64,000 bases of DNA from Phoronis australis (Eukaryota > Phoronida > Phoronidae): the NCBI GenBank assembly GCA_002633005.1, contig NMRA01000680.1, positions 11,913 to 75,912 on the forward strand, written 5' to 3'. Positions 25,501 through 37,825 of the stretch are shown one piece after another; positions within the stretch are counted from its first letter, which is position 1; each line of letters starts with the position of its first letter. Under the pieces are notes generated by a model. That model was not told the origin of the DNA, searched no databases, and saw only the letters and a program-made list of their open reading frames with translations. The position numbers and the translations under genes were made by a program.

Positions 25501-26930
25501 TCTGGTATAAATACCTGTCTTTTCTCACTGAGTGACAGAAGAAAGGCTTTATACTAATGGTAAACACTTTTCAATTTGGTATACATGATACGGAAATGAC
25601 ATTCAGTGACTGTATCGGTTGTCTTATTGTCAGTAAAAAGCCAGGAAATGTTACACGTTGATGGTCGAATAAATTTTTCAACAACAGACAATTTGTTACT
25701 AATTATTCAAACCACAATATTTTTTGTTTTAAAGTCCCATATAGTGAAGTTGTGCTGCTTCTTTATAAAGCTGAAATGATTACTGATTACACTTGCGAAT
25801 TGTCATTTTCCTGTTGACCTATAGAACGGTCCGGGGATCAAAACGAAGCATTCCCTTTGTTTGCATTTGATTTGTTTATGTGTGTAACAAATTTTACAGA
25901 ATTTTTAAGAAGACCTTTGAAGAGTTTTGAATCTTGTGTTAACTTGTCTATAACAAAAATTCCACATGCAAGCAAAGTATGTTTTCAATCATAGCTAGCT
26001 GGATAAGAATTTGCTTTGCAGAAGATTCGAGAATAAACAATCAGTGCATTTAAAAACAAAATGGCAAACTGAACAACCACATACAGAGGAACAGCGTTGT
26101 TAAAAACAATTGCAATTTTGTCAATGCAACAGAGTCCAGTATCAGGGATATCAAGAGCTGACTTTCTGGAGAGAGATGTTCATTTCTCTCATGTTATCTT
26201 TGAAGGACTGCTTTTCGCTTTGTCGACAGGTAAAATAGATTGTAAGGTGGCTGGTTTCAGTCGTTTTCTTTCACCTGTAACAGAATAGTCAGAGAAATAT
26301 TAGCAAATTATGAAAGAAAACAAGACAATAAACTACTTTTGTAAGGCAGAAGATACTTGACATTTCATTTTCATGTTTATATGTAGAAACTAATAATCTT
26401 TTTACCCAAGTCTTATTTGAGATCTGAATTATAATATGTGAAACAGGCTAAACGTGATTTAAGAATATGTTTTTTGCAGGACACCTAAATGTGTGTCTGA
26501 GCTCAACGAACAAAATTCATTCTATGTGTCAATTTTTATTCTAATGCAATGTTACAGATTTACCGAATAGGTAATTCATGTCAATTCGCTAACTCAGTAA
26601 TCTGGTGGTACTGTACGGTGGAGTCCGCTATAAAATAAGGAAACTCACTCACTTAGAGAATTTTATTGGACATTGCATAGTTTTGAAGAGTACCTGCTGT
26701 GAAAAAGTCACCCTTGACTTTTGAGCGGCACTTCCCATACACCTCTTATGTTGGAAGCACTTCCAGCCAGGACAATATGTGAATAAGCTGCTAGCCTATC
26801 ATCCGGGTAACGGGTGAGTTTCTGAAAAGAAACACTTAGTTCCACTGAATAAACCCGTTATTCAGTAGAGTAACTGGTAGGGATAACATCACTGAACGAT
26901 GTCGATAGAAACTAATTGTTAAAAACTTAC

Positions 26931-26979
26931 CAATTAATATGATTATGTAGTTTCTCAACGGAAATGCATAAAACACACA
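26931..26979 (-). CDS. 49-nt exon: Ig-like domain 2, middle strand
   Basis: This very short exon enters in phase 0 and leaves in phase 1, exactly what is needed to connect the flanking Ig half-exons. It encodes CVFYAFPLRNYIIILI and the first base of a glutamate codon. Joined to the next exon this gives NYIIILI followed by EVTKNDIGD, the expected E-strand and D.G motif before the second Ig cysteine. The donor ATTG|GTAAGT is strong; the acceptor CCTCACGCCCAG is moderate. It is too short to stand out as an open frame and was found by searching for the missing phase 0-to-1 link. Confidence 0.68.
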
Positions 26980-28249
26980 CTGGGCGTGAGGCTTCGGTAT
27001 TCACACACTTTTTGTCACCTGGTTGACCCTTTTGACCGCAATTCTACACGCCTGTAGTAAACTTAGGTCTTTTGTGAATTTGTGACCACCTATCGAAGAT
27101 TTGCACTAGGAAAATAGCAATAAGGCTTAGCGAGACAACGTATTTTGGTAACATTTCCGCCTTTTTACCAGCTGTTTACGTGCAGACAGCGACGCATGCG
27201 CAATTCAATCACCACTAGTACAGGAGCGACACCGCGAGGAGAATTCGTCGAATAGCTCCATTATAAAATGACTGAAATTTTGCAGCACGTGCATGATGGC
27301 TTCATTTTGACACCGTTGTCACAAATCTTTGATACGAACAACCAAAGCAAGTGTAGTTACGAAAATTTCTGACTAAGAACTTTTGTATAATAAAGATGGG
27401 GTGCAGTTACCGTGGCGACAGCAATTAATGCCTAAACTTTTATTTGAAAAGAACGCCAAACCTAATACACCAATTTCCAAGCTTCATAAATTGAACATAT
27501 TTTGTACCTTTATTGTAACCAGTTCCGAAGTTTCCCTCCAGATTTTTCTACCAATGGTACAGTAGGAGCCTCTTTCGTTATCTGAATAGTGATATTGGCA
27601 GTACTAATTTGGTTACCCTAATAATTTTATAAAACTTCCCCGTTAAGTTCAAAGTAACATTCTAAACGCGTAACGTGTTCCGGTTTAAAAAGTGACCACT
27701 CCTCGTAAAACTGGGTACCGAAGTAGTTGGTGGCTGGCATCTCTAGGTGTGCCACCAAAGCAGCGAAATCCACTGCGACATTGGTGACGATTAGAGAGAG
27801 GGTGGAACTACTGGCGATAGGGAGGAATCCGAATTTTTGTTCAAAAATGGGCAAACGTTTGGAGAAGTCGAATTAGTTTGTTCCACTTTCCCCTATTTTG
27901 CTTAACTCTGTACGGGACAGAAAATGTGTTTGCGCTTTGATAACATTGCTTCAAAACTAAACAAATAGAAAAATTTGAAATCATTTATTCTGACGACAAT
28001 TGCCAATTTTACGAGAAATTTTAATTCTTTATCTGTGCAGACGAACCTTTTATCTATTCTATTAAACTTTTTGGAAAACAATAAAATCAATGGATGTTCT
28101 GAATCTGTCTCCAGTTATTACTCCTCGGGCTACAAATAGATAAGGTCAGGATTATGATTTACGTATGGGTGACCCAGTACATTGGTTAGTGAGAGTACAA
28201 ACAAGTAATAGTAAAAACAACAAACGTATCATATTAAATACCCCATGTG

Positions 28250-28430
28250 GATATGCCACATACATGCACTGTAAGAATACTACGACCGTAAACACGCGTC
28301 ATGTCGGGAATTCATTTCATCTGAGAATGTCCCAATTAGACCTTTGGTCTTATTACCAAATGAATGAACTTCAGAAAGGTTATCACAATACTATTCCTAC
28401 AGTATGTGCAGGCATGCGGAATAGCCTATT
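28250..28430. mobile_element. Related palindromic element with the same core
   Basis: Degenerate inverted ends (GCCACATACATGCAC.TGTAAGAATAC against the inverted CCGCATGCCTGCAC...) flank a core, GAATTCATTTCATCTGAGAA followed by TGTCCCAA, nearly identical to the core of 16949-17072. The ends differ from that copy. Confidence 0.5.
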
Positions 28431-30225
28431 CATGACATACAAACGAACTTATTTGCATCGCGGCGATATCTTGGTGCCACTTTCTTTATCTTGTTCAGGT
28501 TACATGATGATAAAATTCTAAACTAAACGTACCCTCGCCGACTAACGGATAAACCTTTCCACAAGTCATGCAGTTGAACAACGTACAGTGTAGTTTTATT
28601 TCAAAATAAATTTGAAAGAATTTTTTGTTTGTACACAATGGGCCAGTGGTGTTTCGTTTAACTTCAATGAATGTCTAAGTTTTTTTGGTTTATTGTTGTC
28701 TTCTTAGCTTCTGGAATGGAAATAGTGATGGAAATATTTCTTCCGTCGATCACAGCACTGGGAAATAGCGATGAATACTGCTTTTGGGGTGGGGGACGAT
28801 GATGATGACCAAGATTAAAACTAGCAAAACCTAAAAATAGCGGCTTGGTCACAGTGCTTCGAAATTTTCATTTACGACGTCTTTATTGAATATTCTTGGT
28901 AGACCACATGAGAAAGACCAATGAAAGTTGGCATCGTACACTAAAATTCACTGCACCAAAAAAAAAAAAAAAAAAATGCACAACAAAAGTGGAGTATGGT
29001 TTCAACCATTAAATACGAATTGGCTCTACTTCCCCGTATTGAATGGTGTATACCATGGTCTATTCCATGACCGTAAGCACACATGCTAGATGAGATAAAA
29101 AGCGTACACAGACTTTAATGGTGTTTACAAACTCTATACACTGAAAAACAAAATTCGATATCACACTGCTGGACACTACACGTGAAATTTGCAATAGCCC
29201 TAAAATGTCGAAAATTGCGCTTTCCACTTAATCATACCAACATTGAGCCAACATTGAGAACGTGAGAATTATAGTATACATATTCAAAAAATTTACAACG
29301 TACTTTGACTGTGAAAAACATGCGTAACTTTTTCTCAAGTTTTACATTTTCCGACCCCTTGGAAACCTTGCGCTCACACTTTTAGTCTGATATAGATGTC
29401 TGCCTGTACTTTCATCCTTTTCAAGACACACCAACTAAGAGTACGGTAAAGTCAGAACGGGCATGCCATTCATGTTCACAAATTCACTTGGGATGTTAAA
29501 AATCAGCCCACAAGGTTCAGCACATCTTCCTTTGCAAACAGATATCAGGTGAGGACGATTACTTTCAGAAAGTGACACAGGGGCGCATGTTGGCAGTTTC
29601 AGCAAGCAAAAACAGTGTGTCTCAGAAAGTTTAAAAACTGGGTCGGCTCAGGTAATCAGTCGCAGACGGTGATAGTCAAATGAAGCAGGATGCGGCATAG
29701 ATGGATACTTGCTGTGGAACAATCTACTTATCTGTGTCCGAGATACAAGTTAACACCAACGACTTGGGCCTTTGGAGAAAACGTGCGGAGAGCATACTAT
29801 CAAGGTTCTCAATGAAAAATACCCTCTTTCGGTTCATTAGATTGGGTACACCAAAGAGATGATACAAGAAATTCCTCATTCCAAGGAGCGTGAAGGGCGG
29901 ATAACTTAAAATTTGCCCGGTATCACTGTGATGTTTAGGAGCCACGCAAGTAGAGAATTTCTGTCTTGAACAGTGTTCTGTTTTTGCAGTGGCACCTTTG
30001 TCAATCTTTTCTGTGAAAACAGCCACGGGCTCAACTGGAGACACAAACAAATATGTGGATGATGTGAACGTGGGTGATAAAGAAGGTATTTTAATACAGA
30101 GCTAATTAATATAAGCTTTGTGTTTTGCTGTGCATGTTTGGGTTCAAGTTGCATGTCTTTCTGTTTAGCTGGCTAAAGAATGGAAATTTAATCAGACACT
30201 TTACTCCGACGTAATCGGTCTCAAA

Positions 30226-30406
30226 ATATATATAGATTATTAAATTGTGAAGTCGTTATCCCCGGCCCTGTATTCTAGAGCCCGAGTGGATTTTGGAAAA
30301 TTATCACCCGAGACGCGTTAGCCCCGAGGGTGGTAATTCTCCAAAATCCACGAAGGCTCTAGATAAGGGGGATAACGACTGAGAACATGTAATAATCTAT
30401 ATATAT
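30226..30406. mobile_element. MITE, GTCGTTATCCCC family, copy 1
   Basis: The ends ATATATAGATTATTA...GTCGTTATCCCC and the inverted GGGGATAACGAC...TAATAATCTATATAT form terminal repeats of about 38 bp. The interior is itself palindromic (GAGTGGATTTTGG against CCAAAATCCACG). Two further copies lie at 38661 and 39251. Confidence 0.85.
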
Positions 30407-30667
30407 ATGTGTGTGGGTTATGTTTCAGTTATCAACTCAAGTCACAAGCACTTTTGATTTCGAAATTTCTAGGCTGGTCAACTGCAATAAATTCTGAACT
30501 GTTTTATTAAGTCGTTGTTGGATTCAATGTGCTCGTTGATAACGAAAGTAGATTCCTATCTTGGCAAGCGATAGACTGAGTTAAAAGCCCTAGCCAAATA
30601 CGCAACACGATAAACAGCTATAATTTTAAAAACTACACTTCTAAGGATCAATTAACCGCTTAGATTC

Positions 30668-30732
30668 ATGGGCGGCGCACCATAGGCTGTTGGGGCCCTT
30701 CCCTTTTTCAGTGGTGAGCCGCCCATAAGATT
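30668..30732 (+). mobile_element. Miniature GGGCGGC-ended element, copy 1
   Basis: It begins ATGGGCGGCGCACCATAGG and ends CTTTTTCAGTGGTGAGCCGCCCAT, a 65-bp unit with inverted ends. The same end sequences occur inverted at 47250-47372. Confidence 0.6.
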
Positions 30733-31271
30733 TTGCTGTTGAAATGTATACATGTACAAATATCCATACACCCATGCATACATGTAGCATACATCAGGGC
30801 TCGGAAACGATCACGTAATGTATCTTTACACAAATAAAAAGGCTGATGTGATAAAAATTTTTCATCATTGTGTTGTCAAATTTAACTGCAATAAGCGAAT
30901 TTGTCTGAATAAAGTCAAAATAATGATAAGAGACGATAAGTGAGGAAACTAGAAACCAAATAAGAGGAAATCGCAACCAAAATAGAGGAAATCCTATTAA
31001 ACGAGGAAATTTCCAAGCCCTGGTAAATATATCCATAGATACACACACATTTTAACATTGAATTAATTTTACTAGTGAGCATTCTGTCGTCCATTTTGAC
31101 ACGGCTACACAGATTACATGTAGGGGTGTTAATGGCACTCAAAACGCAAAAGTTCATAGGAACAAATCTTTTCTTCAAAGGTTATTAAGTCATTTAGATT
31201 CTCATCACACTTGTCGGCTAACTTGAATTCTGCAAAAGGAGAGCTAATAACGAAGAGCCAACCTCAAGGTG

Positions 31272-31593
31272 GATCAACAATTGTTCGGACTTCAAAACCA
31301 CTTGCCAGGGATTCAAAATCAGCTAGCTGGACTGCAAAACCGAATGACCGGTGTTCTGACTTCGTGGTCAAACCTCAAATGGGTTGACTGGTACTTCAAA
31401 CACAATGGCCAAACAAATCGCCGATTTTGGGCAAACCAAACTAACGGGTACTATTTTGTGTCCAGCCAACGAGTGAGGACATTGCGTTTTGAAGTACCGT
31501 AACACGTTTGATCACGGGTCATTTGGTTTTGCAGTCAAGCCGACTGGTTTTGAAGTCCTGGCAAGTGGTTTAGAAGTCCGACCCATAGTTGAT
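31272..31593. repeat. Fold-back element built of 21-bp repeats
   Basis: Left arm 31272-31351 and right arm 31513-31593 are inverted copies of about 80 bp. Each arm consists of about three 21-22-bp repeats around GGACTTCAAAACCACTTGCC. The inner stretch GGTACTTCAAACACAATG at 31393 also pairs with 31488-31507. On the plus strand the left arm reads as heptads of the type GLQNxLx. Confidence 0.8.
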
Positions 31594-32224
31594 TCCCATT
31601 TAAACCTGGCGATTTTGAATGAGCGCATCAAGTCCCGCAAAAAGAATGACACTAAATTATTGTAAGACAATACAAGGCTTTGTGGCTCTGACTCTGGACT
31701 GTGGAAGTAAAATACAACCACCCTTGTGAATCAAAACTCCTATACTTGGTACAATGCACATGTCCAAAATTGATAGGAAACCCCAACCACAACGAGGAAA
31801 GCTTGGTGTTACCAAACAGCATCCTGAACATTTGAAAGGGGTTTTGCTGAGGCAGACCCTGGCCAGCAGAACTAACGCATTGTACCTATACGAGCGATTT
31901 ATAATCATAGACTTATTTGAGACGTGGCTGCTTGGAAGGGGAAAGGTCACCTGCTATAAATTCGCCCGACCATGTACACGTAAGCGTGGAAAGGTTGTCT
32001 TCATCTAAAACCCAGTTCCCACGGCCTTCTTTGGATTGACAGCAGTCTTTTATAAAAGGGATACACTAAAAAGACGATATTCTGGCAATATAACGTGGCT
32101 GGCTTGCTGCCATTCATCCACAGCACTATGGTGCTAAAGTGAAACTACATCTACTGTATCTTAAATCGAAACAGAGCAGATATATCGTAATTATATATTC
32201 ACCCCAAATATAGACACTCTTTAC

Positions 32225-32394
32225 TGACACAGTCTTGTCCTTTTCGTTGAGCCAAAAAACAGTGGGTGGTGGCATTCCCGGTGCGATGCAGGTCAGCAGT
32301 ACTACGTTACCAACTGTGAATACTCGTTGTTCAAATAAGCCATCTTTTTCTCGTGACGTGATGTACATCGACATTTTCGACACCGGTTCTGGAC
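32225..32394 (-). CDS. Exon: Ig-like domain 2, first part (strands A-C)
   Basis: This 170-nt exon enters in phase 1 and leaves in phase 0. It encodes the first half of an Ig domain: the B-strand cysteine is in NVVLLTCIAPG, followed by a proline-rich turn (MPPPTVFW) and the C-strand tryptophan. The acceptor is CACATTGCAG|GT and the donor is GTCA|GTAAAG. The open frame continues past the donor but loses Ig character. The rest of the fold is supplied by the exons at 26931-26979 and 18933-19043. Confidence 0.82.
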
Positions 32395-32673
32395 CTGCAA
32401 TGTGAAGACTACAGCGTATCTCTAACAACATTCCTGTAACTTGGATTGATTCAAAGCACATATTCCGATTTCACCTTGTTTTGCAAGACTTAAATATATG
32501 GCTTCATCTATGTTTAGCGGCATATTTTAACCAAAATACCCGCGTGATACCCACTTAATCCAGTCGTTACTGAGAATTTGCCAACACACCAACGTAAGGT
32601 AATTTTCATGAAACAATTCGAGAGATTTCATCTAAGGCGCCGCAATCGCATATGCATAAATATTGTTTATGTA

Positions 32674-32929
32674 CATGCCCACACCCAGCCTTAAATATGG
32701 GGGGCTCGAATGTCGGACAAAGTGGGCCTTTCGCTAACAAAAATGCTGGAGGACTAAAAAAAACGGAGTACCGGTTTCAGGTCTGTGAACTATGCGTCTG
32801 CGCCTTTTAGTGGACATTTGTGTCGTTTTCTCGGACTTTCTGTTTCTCTGAGGCGGACCTTTTTACCCACTTTGCCAAGTGGGGGGAGGGCTCGTTCGAG
32901 CCCCCTGAGCCCCCCTGGGTGTGTGCATG
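32674..32929 (+). mobile_element. Short inverted-repeat element, GCGCGCAC family, copy 3
   Basis: The ends CATGCCCACACCCAG and CTGGGTGTGTGCATG are inverted copies. The internal TTTTAGTGGACATTTGTGTC and CGGACCTTTTTACCCACTT are shared with the other copies. ATGT occurs on both sides as a possible target duplication. Confidence 0.85.
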
Positions 32930-33085
32930 ATGTATATGTAGATGTGTGTGCGTGCGTACGTGCATGTGTGTGTGTGCATGCGAGCGTGTGTGTGTGTGTA
33001 AATACATATAACTTCCGACTGAATGCAAATAAGTACGTAAAAGGAGTCAAATCATAGTACAATTGGGAAAATAAATACACGTTAC

Positions 33086-33148
33086 TACAGCACACATCAC
33101 GAATTTTTGGCCGACCGGTCNGGCCAAAAATTCGTGATGTGTGCTGTA
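33086..33148. repeat. Near-perfect palindrome containing an N
   Basis: 27 bases starting TACAGCACACATCACGAATT are followed by GACCGGTC (itself palindromic), one N at 33121 and then the exact inverted copy of the 27 bases. Without the N the whole 62 bp would be a perfect palindrome. Confidence 0.95.
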
Positions 33149-36011
33149 ATCTCGCCTGGCATTGAGACGAAAATGAAAATATGAATGAATTGAACATGAG
33201 CACTAGCCATTGATGTACAAATACAGCACACATGTTCTCCAATCTCAAGTAACTTATCAACTACGCAAAATGATGTGTGAATGCACAAACTGAACAACTG
33301 CAACCAACAAATTATCAGTCTCAGACTTGTTAGTAATAGCAGTAAAATGGGTAGTTTGGATTCTAAGACGCGGTCGACTTAAAAGTCTTTGTTGTTTAAA
33401 TTACAAATACCATCAATAAATTATAAAAGTGTCTCACTAGCATTACCATTCAATGTAAAGAAAATGATTTACCAATTTGTGTTTTAAACCGATGTATTTT
33501 CTGTCAGCAACTCGCTGAAGGGAGTAATTAATGGATTCGAGTTTGTTACTTGGCGAAATAAATTTCACAAAGATGCTGCTTTGTCTTGAAATTTATTTTG
33601 TATTTTTGTTTGTACGCACGCTACGAGTCGCATTTGACGTCCGAGCGACCTGTTCGTCGTTTAGTGCTCGCAGAAGCGAAACTATGAACGTGCGAAATCT
33701 TGTACTAGATCACGACCCAAACTTTTGCAACATTTATGCAAACAATCCAACAACAAAGTGTTTTGTTGACGTAGACGAGGTTCGGACATTGATGGTTTCT
33801 TTGCTACGGATGCTCGAGTGTTAACCACTCGGTTTTTCCACGAAATCCCATTGAATTCCTGACACGATAGTTAATAGTGAATAAACGCCTTACTTCCATT
33901 AACTTCCAACCAGGCCTAGTTAACTGGTTTTATCTTTATTCGAACAATTTAGAACAAAATCGAGTCCATAACGTTCACGGCCACCAACACGAATACCAGC
34001 TTGTGTTCGACATGGTCGTAACGCCCTGTTTTGATCAAAATCACCAAACGTACCTAATGTTACCGATTTTGTAGACCCCGAAAAATCTGATGAGTTATTA
34101 TTGTTGGATAATACAAGGAAACGAGACCTTGCTACTTTTTATTACGGTTCTGTGTTCACGATTCGTTCCGTTGTACAACGTACAAAACTCGTTTTAATTA
34201 AGCAGTATTATTACTTCAACCTCGGTATCTCTAACTTTAAGGCTTCACATAATTTGAATTAGATATTCAGCAAATTTTCAGGAATGATACGTGGCAGCCT
34301 TAAAAATTACAAATTAATGCTCTTACTGTACATTTGCACGAGATTTCACCCAAGATTCAATCACGTACATTGAGTACTTTTGGTTGAGAAAATTTTGACG
34401 GTCTCCAAAACATGAGAAATTGCTTAGCTTGTCGAATGAGTAAATTTAGATTCTCGAAAAAGTTAATGGATTTGAGTAAAGTGATAACAGGGCCTGTCGC
34501 AAATGAAAATATTCTAAGCTCGAGATCACGTTTTTGTTTTGATAGAGCGACATATATCGGGAGACAGTGATAACGTTGACGAAATAAAAATTTGCTCGCA
34601 AATATAGTGAACTACATAGTGAATTAATTTTGAAAATACACACATTGCTGGTTTCCAAACGTGTCCGAAAAGTGCCCAAATTCTCCACTTTGTTACCAAA
34701 TTTATAGCCTTTACGTGAAAAACCAGTATGGGGTCTTACATATCCAAGTAATTCCAGATACAAGTCAGCATAACAATTGCATGCAAGCAAATAGGGGAGC
34801 TACACCTAAAACTGTGCGATTTGGTATATTTTGCTTCAAAGTTTTAGTGACCCAATGCACTTGCGATAGTGGAAAAGGACCTGGACTAGTATTGATGAAA
34901 TTTGTGCCATGATTTTAGACTAGTATACTCTTTATATCTACTGGTTTTGCACACTACGAGGAAAGAAAAGTAGAGCTGCGTGGATCTGGTTTTTCAAACC
35001 CAAGCCAACGAAAGATGTTGAAGGCCACATCACCAACATTCAGTATACAGATTTGATTACGTGACACTCCACTCTGCCGACGTGTTAAGAGCATGTTCGC
35101 GAATGGACCTCCAGAGGGTGATAAACGCTATGTCACAATTTCGGAGGATATTCCTTTTATGTCCCACACACTTCATCACAATCCATCATAGCAGTTAACA
35201 CTGCAAGTCAGGATCATCAGCCATTTTGCCACCACTAAAGTGACACCTGTTGTTGGACATTGGGTTCGCGAAAAACGCGGAATTTTAACGAAAATGGAAT
35301 AATACCTTAAACAAATGCGCCTGGCTTAATGACACTAAACTAAATATCAATACACCAACTTTTGAATTAAAACTATGCACTGTATTGGTTGTGTGGGGCT
35401 CCAAACATGTATCGGTATTGAAGGTAATTTCCACTCGGGTGATTATCACAATCTTGAGATTCCTTTAGGAAAATGGTCAGTGTCAAAAAGGCGTCTTGTG
35501 TAAAAGTCTGGTTTGATCAGTGTTGTGCCAGCTGAGATATTTACGGGCTCAAAGTGTGGCGAAATTGCAATGCTATGTTAACCTTTGACCCTTCTATACT
35601 TTATGCCTGAAAGTTTTAATTTAGCGGCAGAGTTAATGAGTATTTTTAACATGTTTGTGAAGCCGAAGACTTATTTAAAACTTACAAACAAATCATGATC
35701 TTCTGCACCGATATTTTTTATTTTGCATTGCAAATAAGGCATTTTCGGTGAGTCCATTGCATGGTATTCCCCCCAAAATCATATACAGGCTCCCTGATTT
35801 CTCCCACTTAAACAAGGTTAAGTGAGATTGGACTTAACAGTTTTGTTTATCATCCCACATGTAACTAAAATGCATAGTATGGTTCAAATCCGTGACATTG
35901 GGTTTATCACCCCTCTGGGCAGTATGAGCCGCACTTCTCTCTTAACATTAAGCAAGCGTTTTATAGAGTTCAGTTCACACAAACAAATACCCAAGTCAGA
36001 TTAAAACTCAC

Positions 36012-36341
36012 GGCGAATCCTCAATCTCCTTGAGGCGCTCTTAAACGATCCCTGCGCTCTATCCATGTCACATCTAACCCTGCTCCCGTTGTGCTTTTGC
36101 TGCAGTGTTATCTTAAACGTCACCTCGCCGTGCTCTATGCCACTTTTGTCCGTGTGTTTGAATGTGTAATCGTTTGCACCGGATATGGGGAGCCAATAAG
36201 ACTTGCCTTTCAACAATTGCATCCAAACAAGTTTGGCCGGTGGGAAGCCCAGCGAGCCACTGCACAAAAGAGCTAGGTTATCTCCGATTAAGTAATACTT
36301 CTTAAACGGTAGGTAGCTCACGTCTTCTATAGTCGGATTAG
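36012..36341 (-). CDS. Exon: Ig-like domain 1
   Basis: This 330-nt exon (110 codons, phase 1 to 1) encodes one Ig-like domain. The B-strand cysteine is in LALLCSGS, the C-strand tryptophan in KLVWMQLL, and the F-strand cysteine in SRVRCDMDRA. The spacing of about 56 residues between the cysteines is slightly long, because of a charged insert around HTDKSGIEHGEV. The usual D.G.Y.C motif before the second cysteine is weakened to KHNGSRVRC. The acceptor is ACCACTTGCAG and the donor is CGCC|GTGAGT. Ig domains of this type mediate extracellular binding or homophilic contact. It follows the TSP1 exon after a 7.6-kb intron. Confidence 0.85.
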
Positions 36342-37825
36342 CTGCAAGTGGTATAATTACACACATATTGATAACCACTGTTTACGTAAAGAGTTTTATA
36401 CCTGGCATTCAGGTTATGCCATCTCCATTTTATCCGATGCAGAAAGTCATCCTCGACCACCATTTCTTTTAATCTTAATCAGTTTCCAAATGTCAATGAA
36501 TGCGTTGGTTAAATGCATTGTGCCTGAATTCATGAACACATACGTATCTGCGTAATTTTCGTTGAAACGAAGATTCCAAATTCTCCAAATCAAGATACAG
36601 AAATATTAAATCAACTACTGGAACTTGCTTACTTGAGTTAGCTACGTTGCATCCGCCTCTCACAAATTTCAGCTTGGCTAGTGGTGTTATTAGCGTTCTG
36701 GGCAGTGTTTTAACCAGGCGACGAGGCATCGAGGTCAGGACAATCTCCCATAAGCGTTATAGATGGAACCTTAATTCATCTTGTTTAATAACTCCTCTCT
36801 GAATTAATAAGGTGGATCAAGGTTTCATCTGTCACACTCATTCGATAGTGTCCGGTACTCTATGCCTCGTCGACTGATTTAAACGCCACCTTTTGGGCAA
36901 AACGACCATAACACCACTAGGCAAGCTGAAGTCCATGAGAGACGAACGCAACATATTTAACCCCAGTAAGCAAATTCCAGTATTTGACTCAATGTTCTGT
37001 ATTTTGTTAACTGAACTGAGTGTCTCAAAACATTAATGTTTTTGTCTAAACCAAGTATCTTAATATCTGCCTCTGTATGTAAAACACGTGCTCAGGGATC
37101 ATTTTAGAAATACGTGGGTATGTATAAATTGATCCACACGGCCTCAAGTCTATGGGCCAATTTGGAGGACTTATGGGCCAATTTTTCGCATCCAGCTTTA
37201 GTGGGTCAGAGGGCCCGAACTGAGCAATTACGGTGCGCCAATGAAAATAATTTCGCGATAATGGCGTGGGGCGCGCAACTAAAATTATTCTTGCGTATAT
37301 AAACTTTGTTTTCCGGCCACTGAAAACTTCCGGTCAAGATAAATCTTTAAAATAAACGTTTGATGACAAAGTCCTGTTAGAAGCAAATAGCACATATCGC
37401 AATTGCCTAAAACAGTCACTGACGACTTTTTTGGATGATAAGCTCAAAATTTTAAATTCGAAAGTTATTTATGTTTACTTAATGATTATTGTCTTTCAAT
37501 TTGACGACAATGAGGCAACTAAGCGAGTCATTATGTAAGCAACACTCTTCCTTGGTTAATGTTTGGCAAATTAGTTTAAACTAGCCAGTGAAAATGAAGG
37601 TTGCATACAAAGAGCAAATTCTTGAATTTTTGATCATAGGGAAACCACTAGAGGCTGATGTGAATACCTGTTTCAAATGTCGATTGTTCAAACAGGTATA
37701 TTCAATTCTCAACTAATCCATTTCAGGGTCAAAATGTGGTATAATTCGACTTATACCACAATATCAGCCTCTAATGGCCAATACAACCGATTAATAACCC
37801 ATTTAGTTATCTAACGGCTCTAAAT

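Larger units (their letters stand above)
19044..26930. other. Intron inside Ig domain 2 (second)
   Basis: This 7.9-kb phase-1 intron is dominated by the Jockey-like LINE remnant and one MITE at 19557. From 22.5 to 26.9 kb I see AT-rich sequence without domains. There is a small hairpin at 23420-23444 (GCCATTTCA and TGAAATGGC), and around 25.0-25.4 kb some decayed frame fragments that I could not assign. Confidence 0.6.
26980..32224. other. Intron inside Ig domain 2 (first, phase 0)
   Basis: This 5.2-kb intron holds the palindromic element at 28250, a poly-A tract near 28957-28976, one GTCGTTATCCCC-type MITE (30226-30406), a GGGCGGC-ended short element (30668-30732) and the fold-back at 31272. 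No coding signal was recognised elsewhere. Confidence 0.6.
32395..36011. other. Intron between Ig domain 1 and Ig domain 2
   Basis: This 3.6-kb phase-1 intron holds one MITE (32674), a GT-rich simple-repeat patch (32930-33000), the palindrome with an N (33086-33148) and otherwise AT-rich non-coding sequence. A 97-codon frame at 33531-33824 shows no known domain. Confidence 0.6.

Noticed and set aside
26230-26305. A good minus-strand acceptor (TTTCTCTGACTATTCTGTTACAG) suggesting an extra receptor exon.
   Set aside because: The downstream frame shows no Ig features and no matching donor in a usable phase; the exon at 26931-26979 fits fully.
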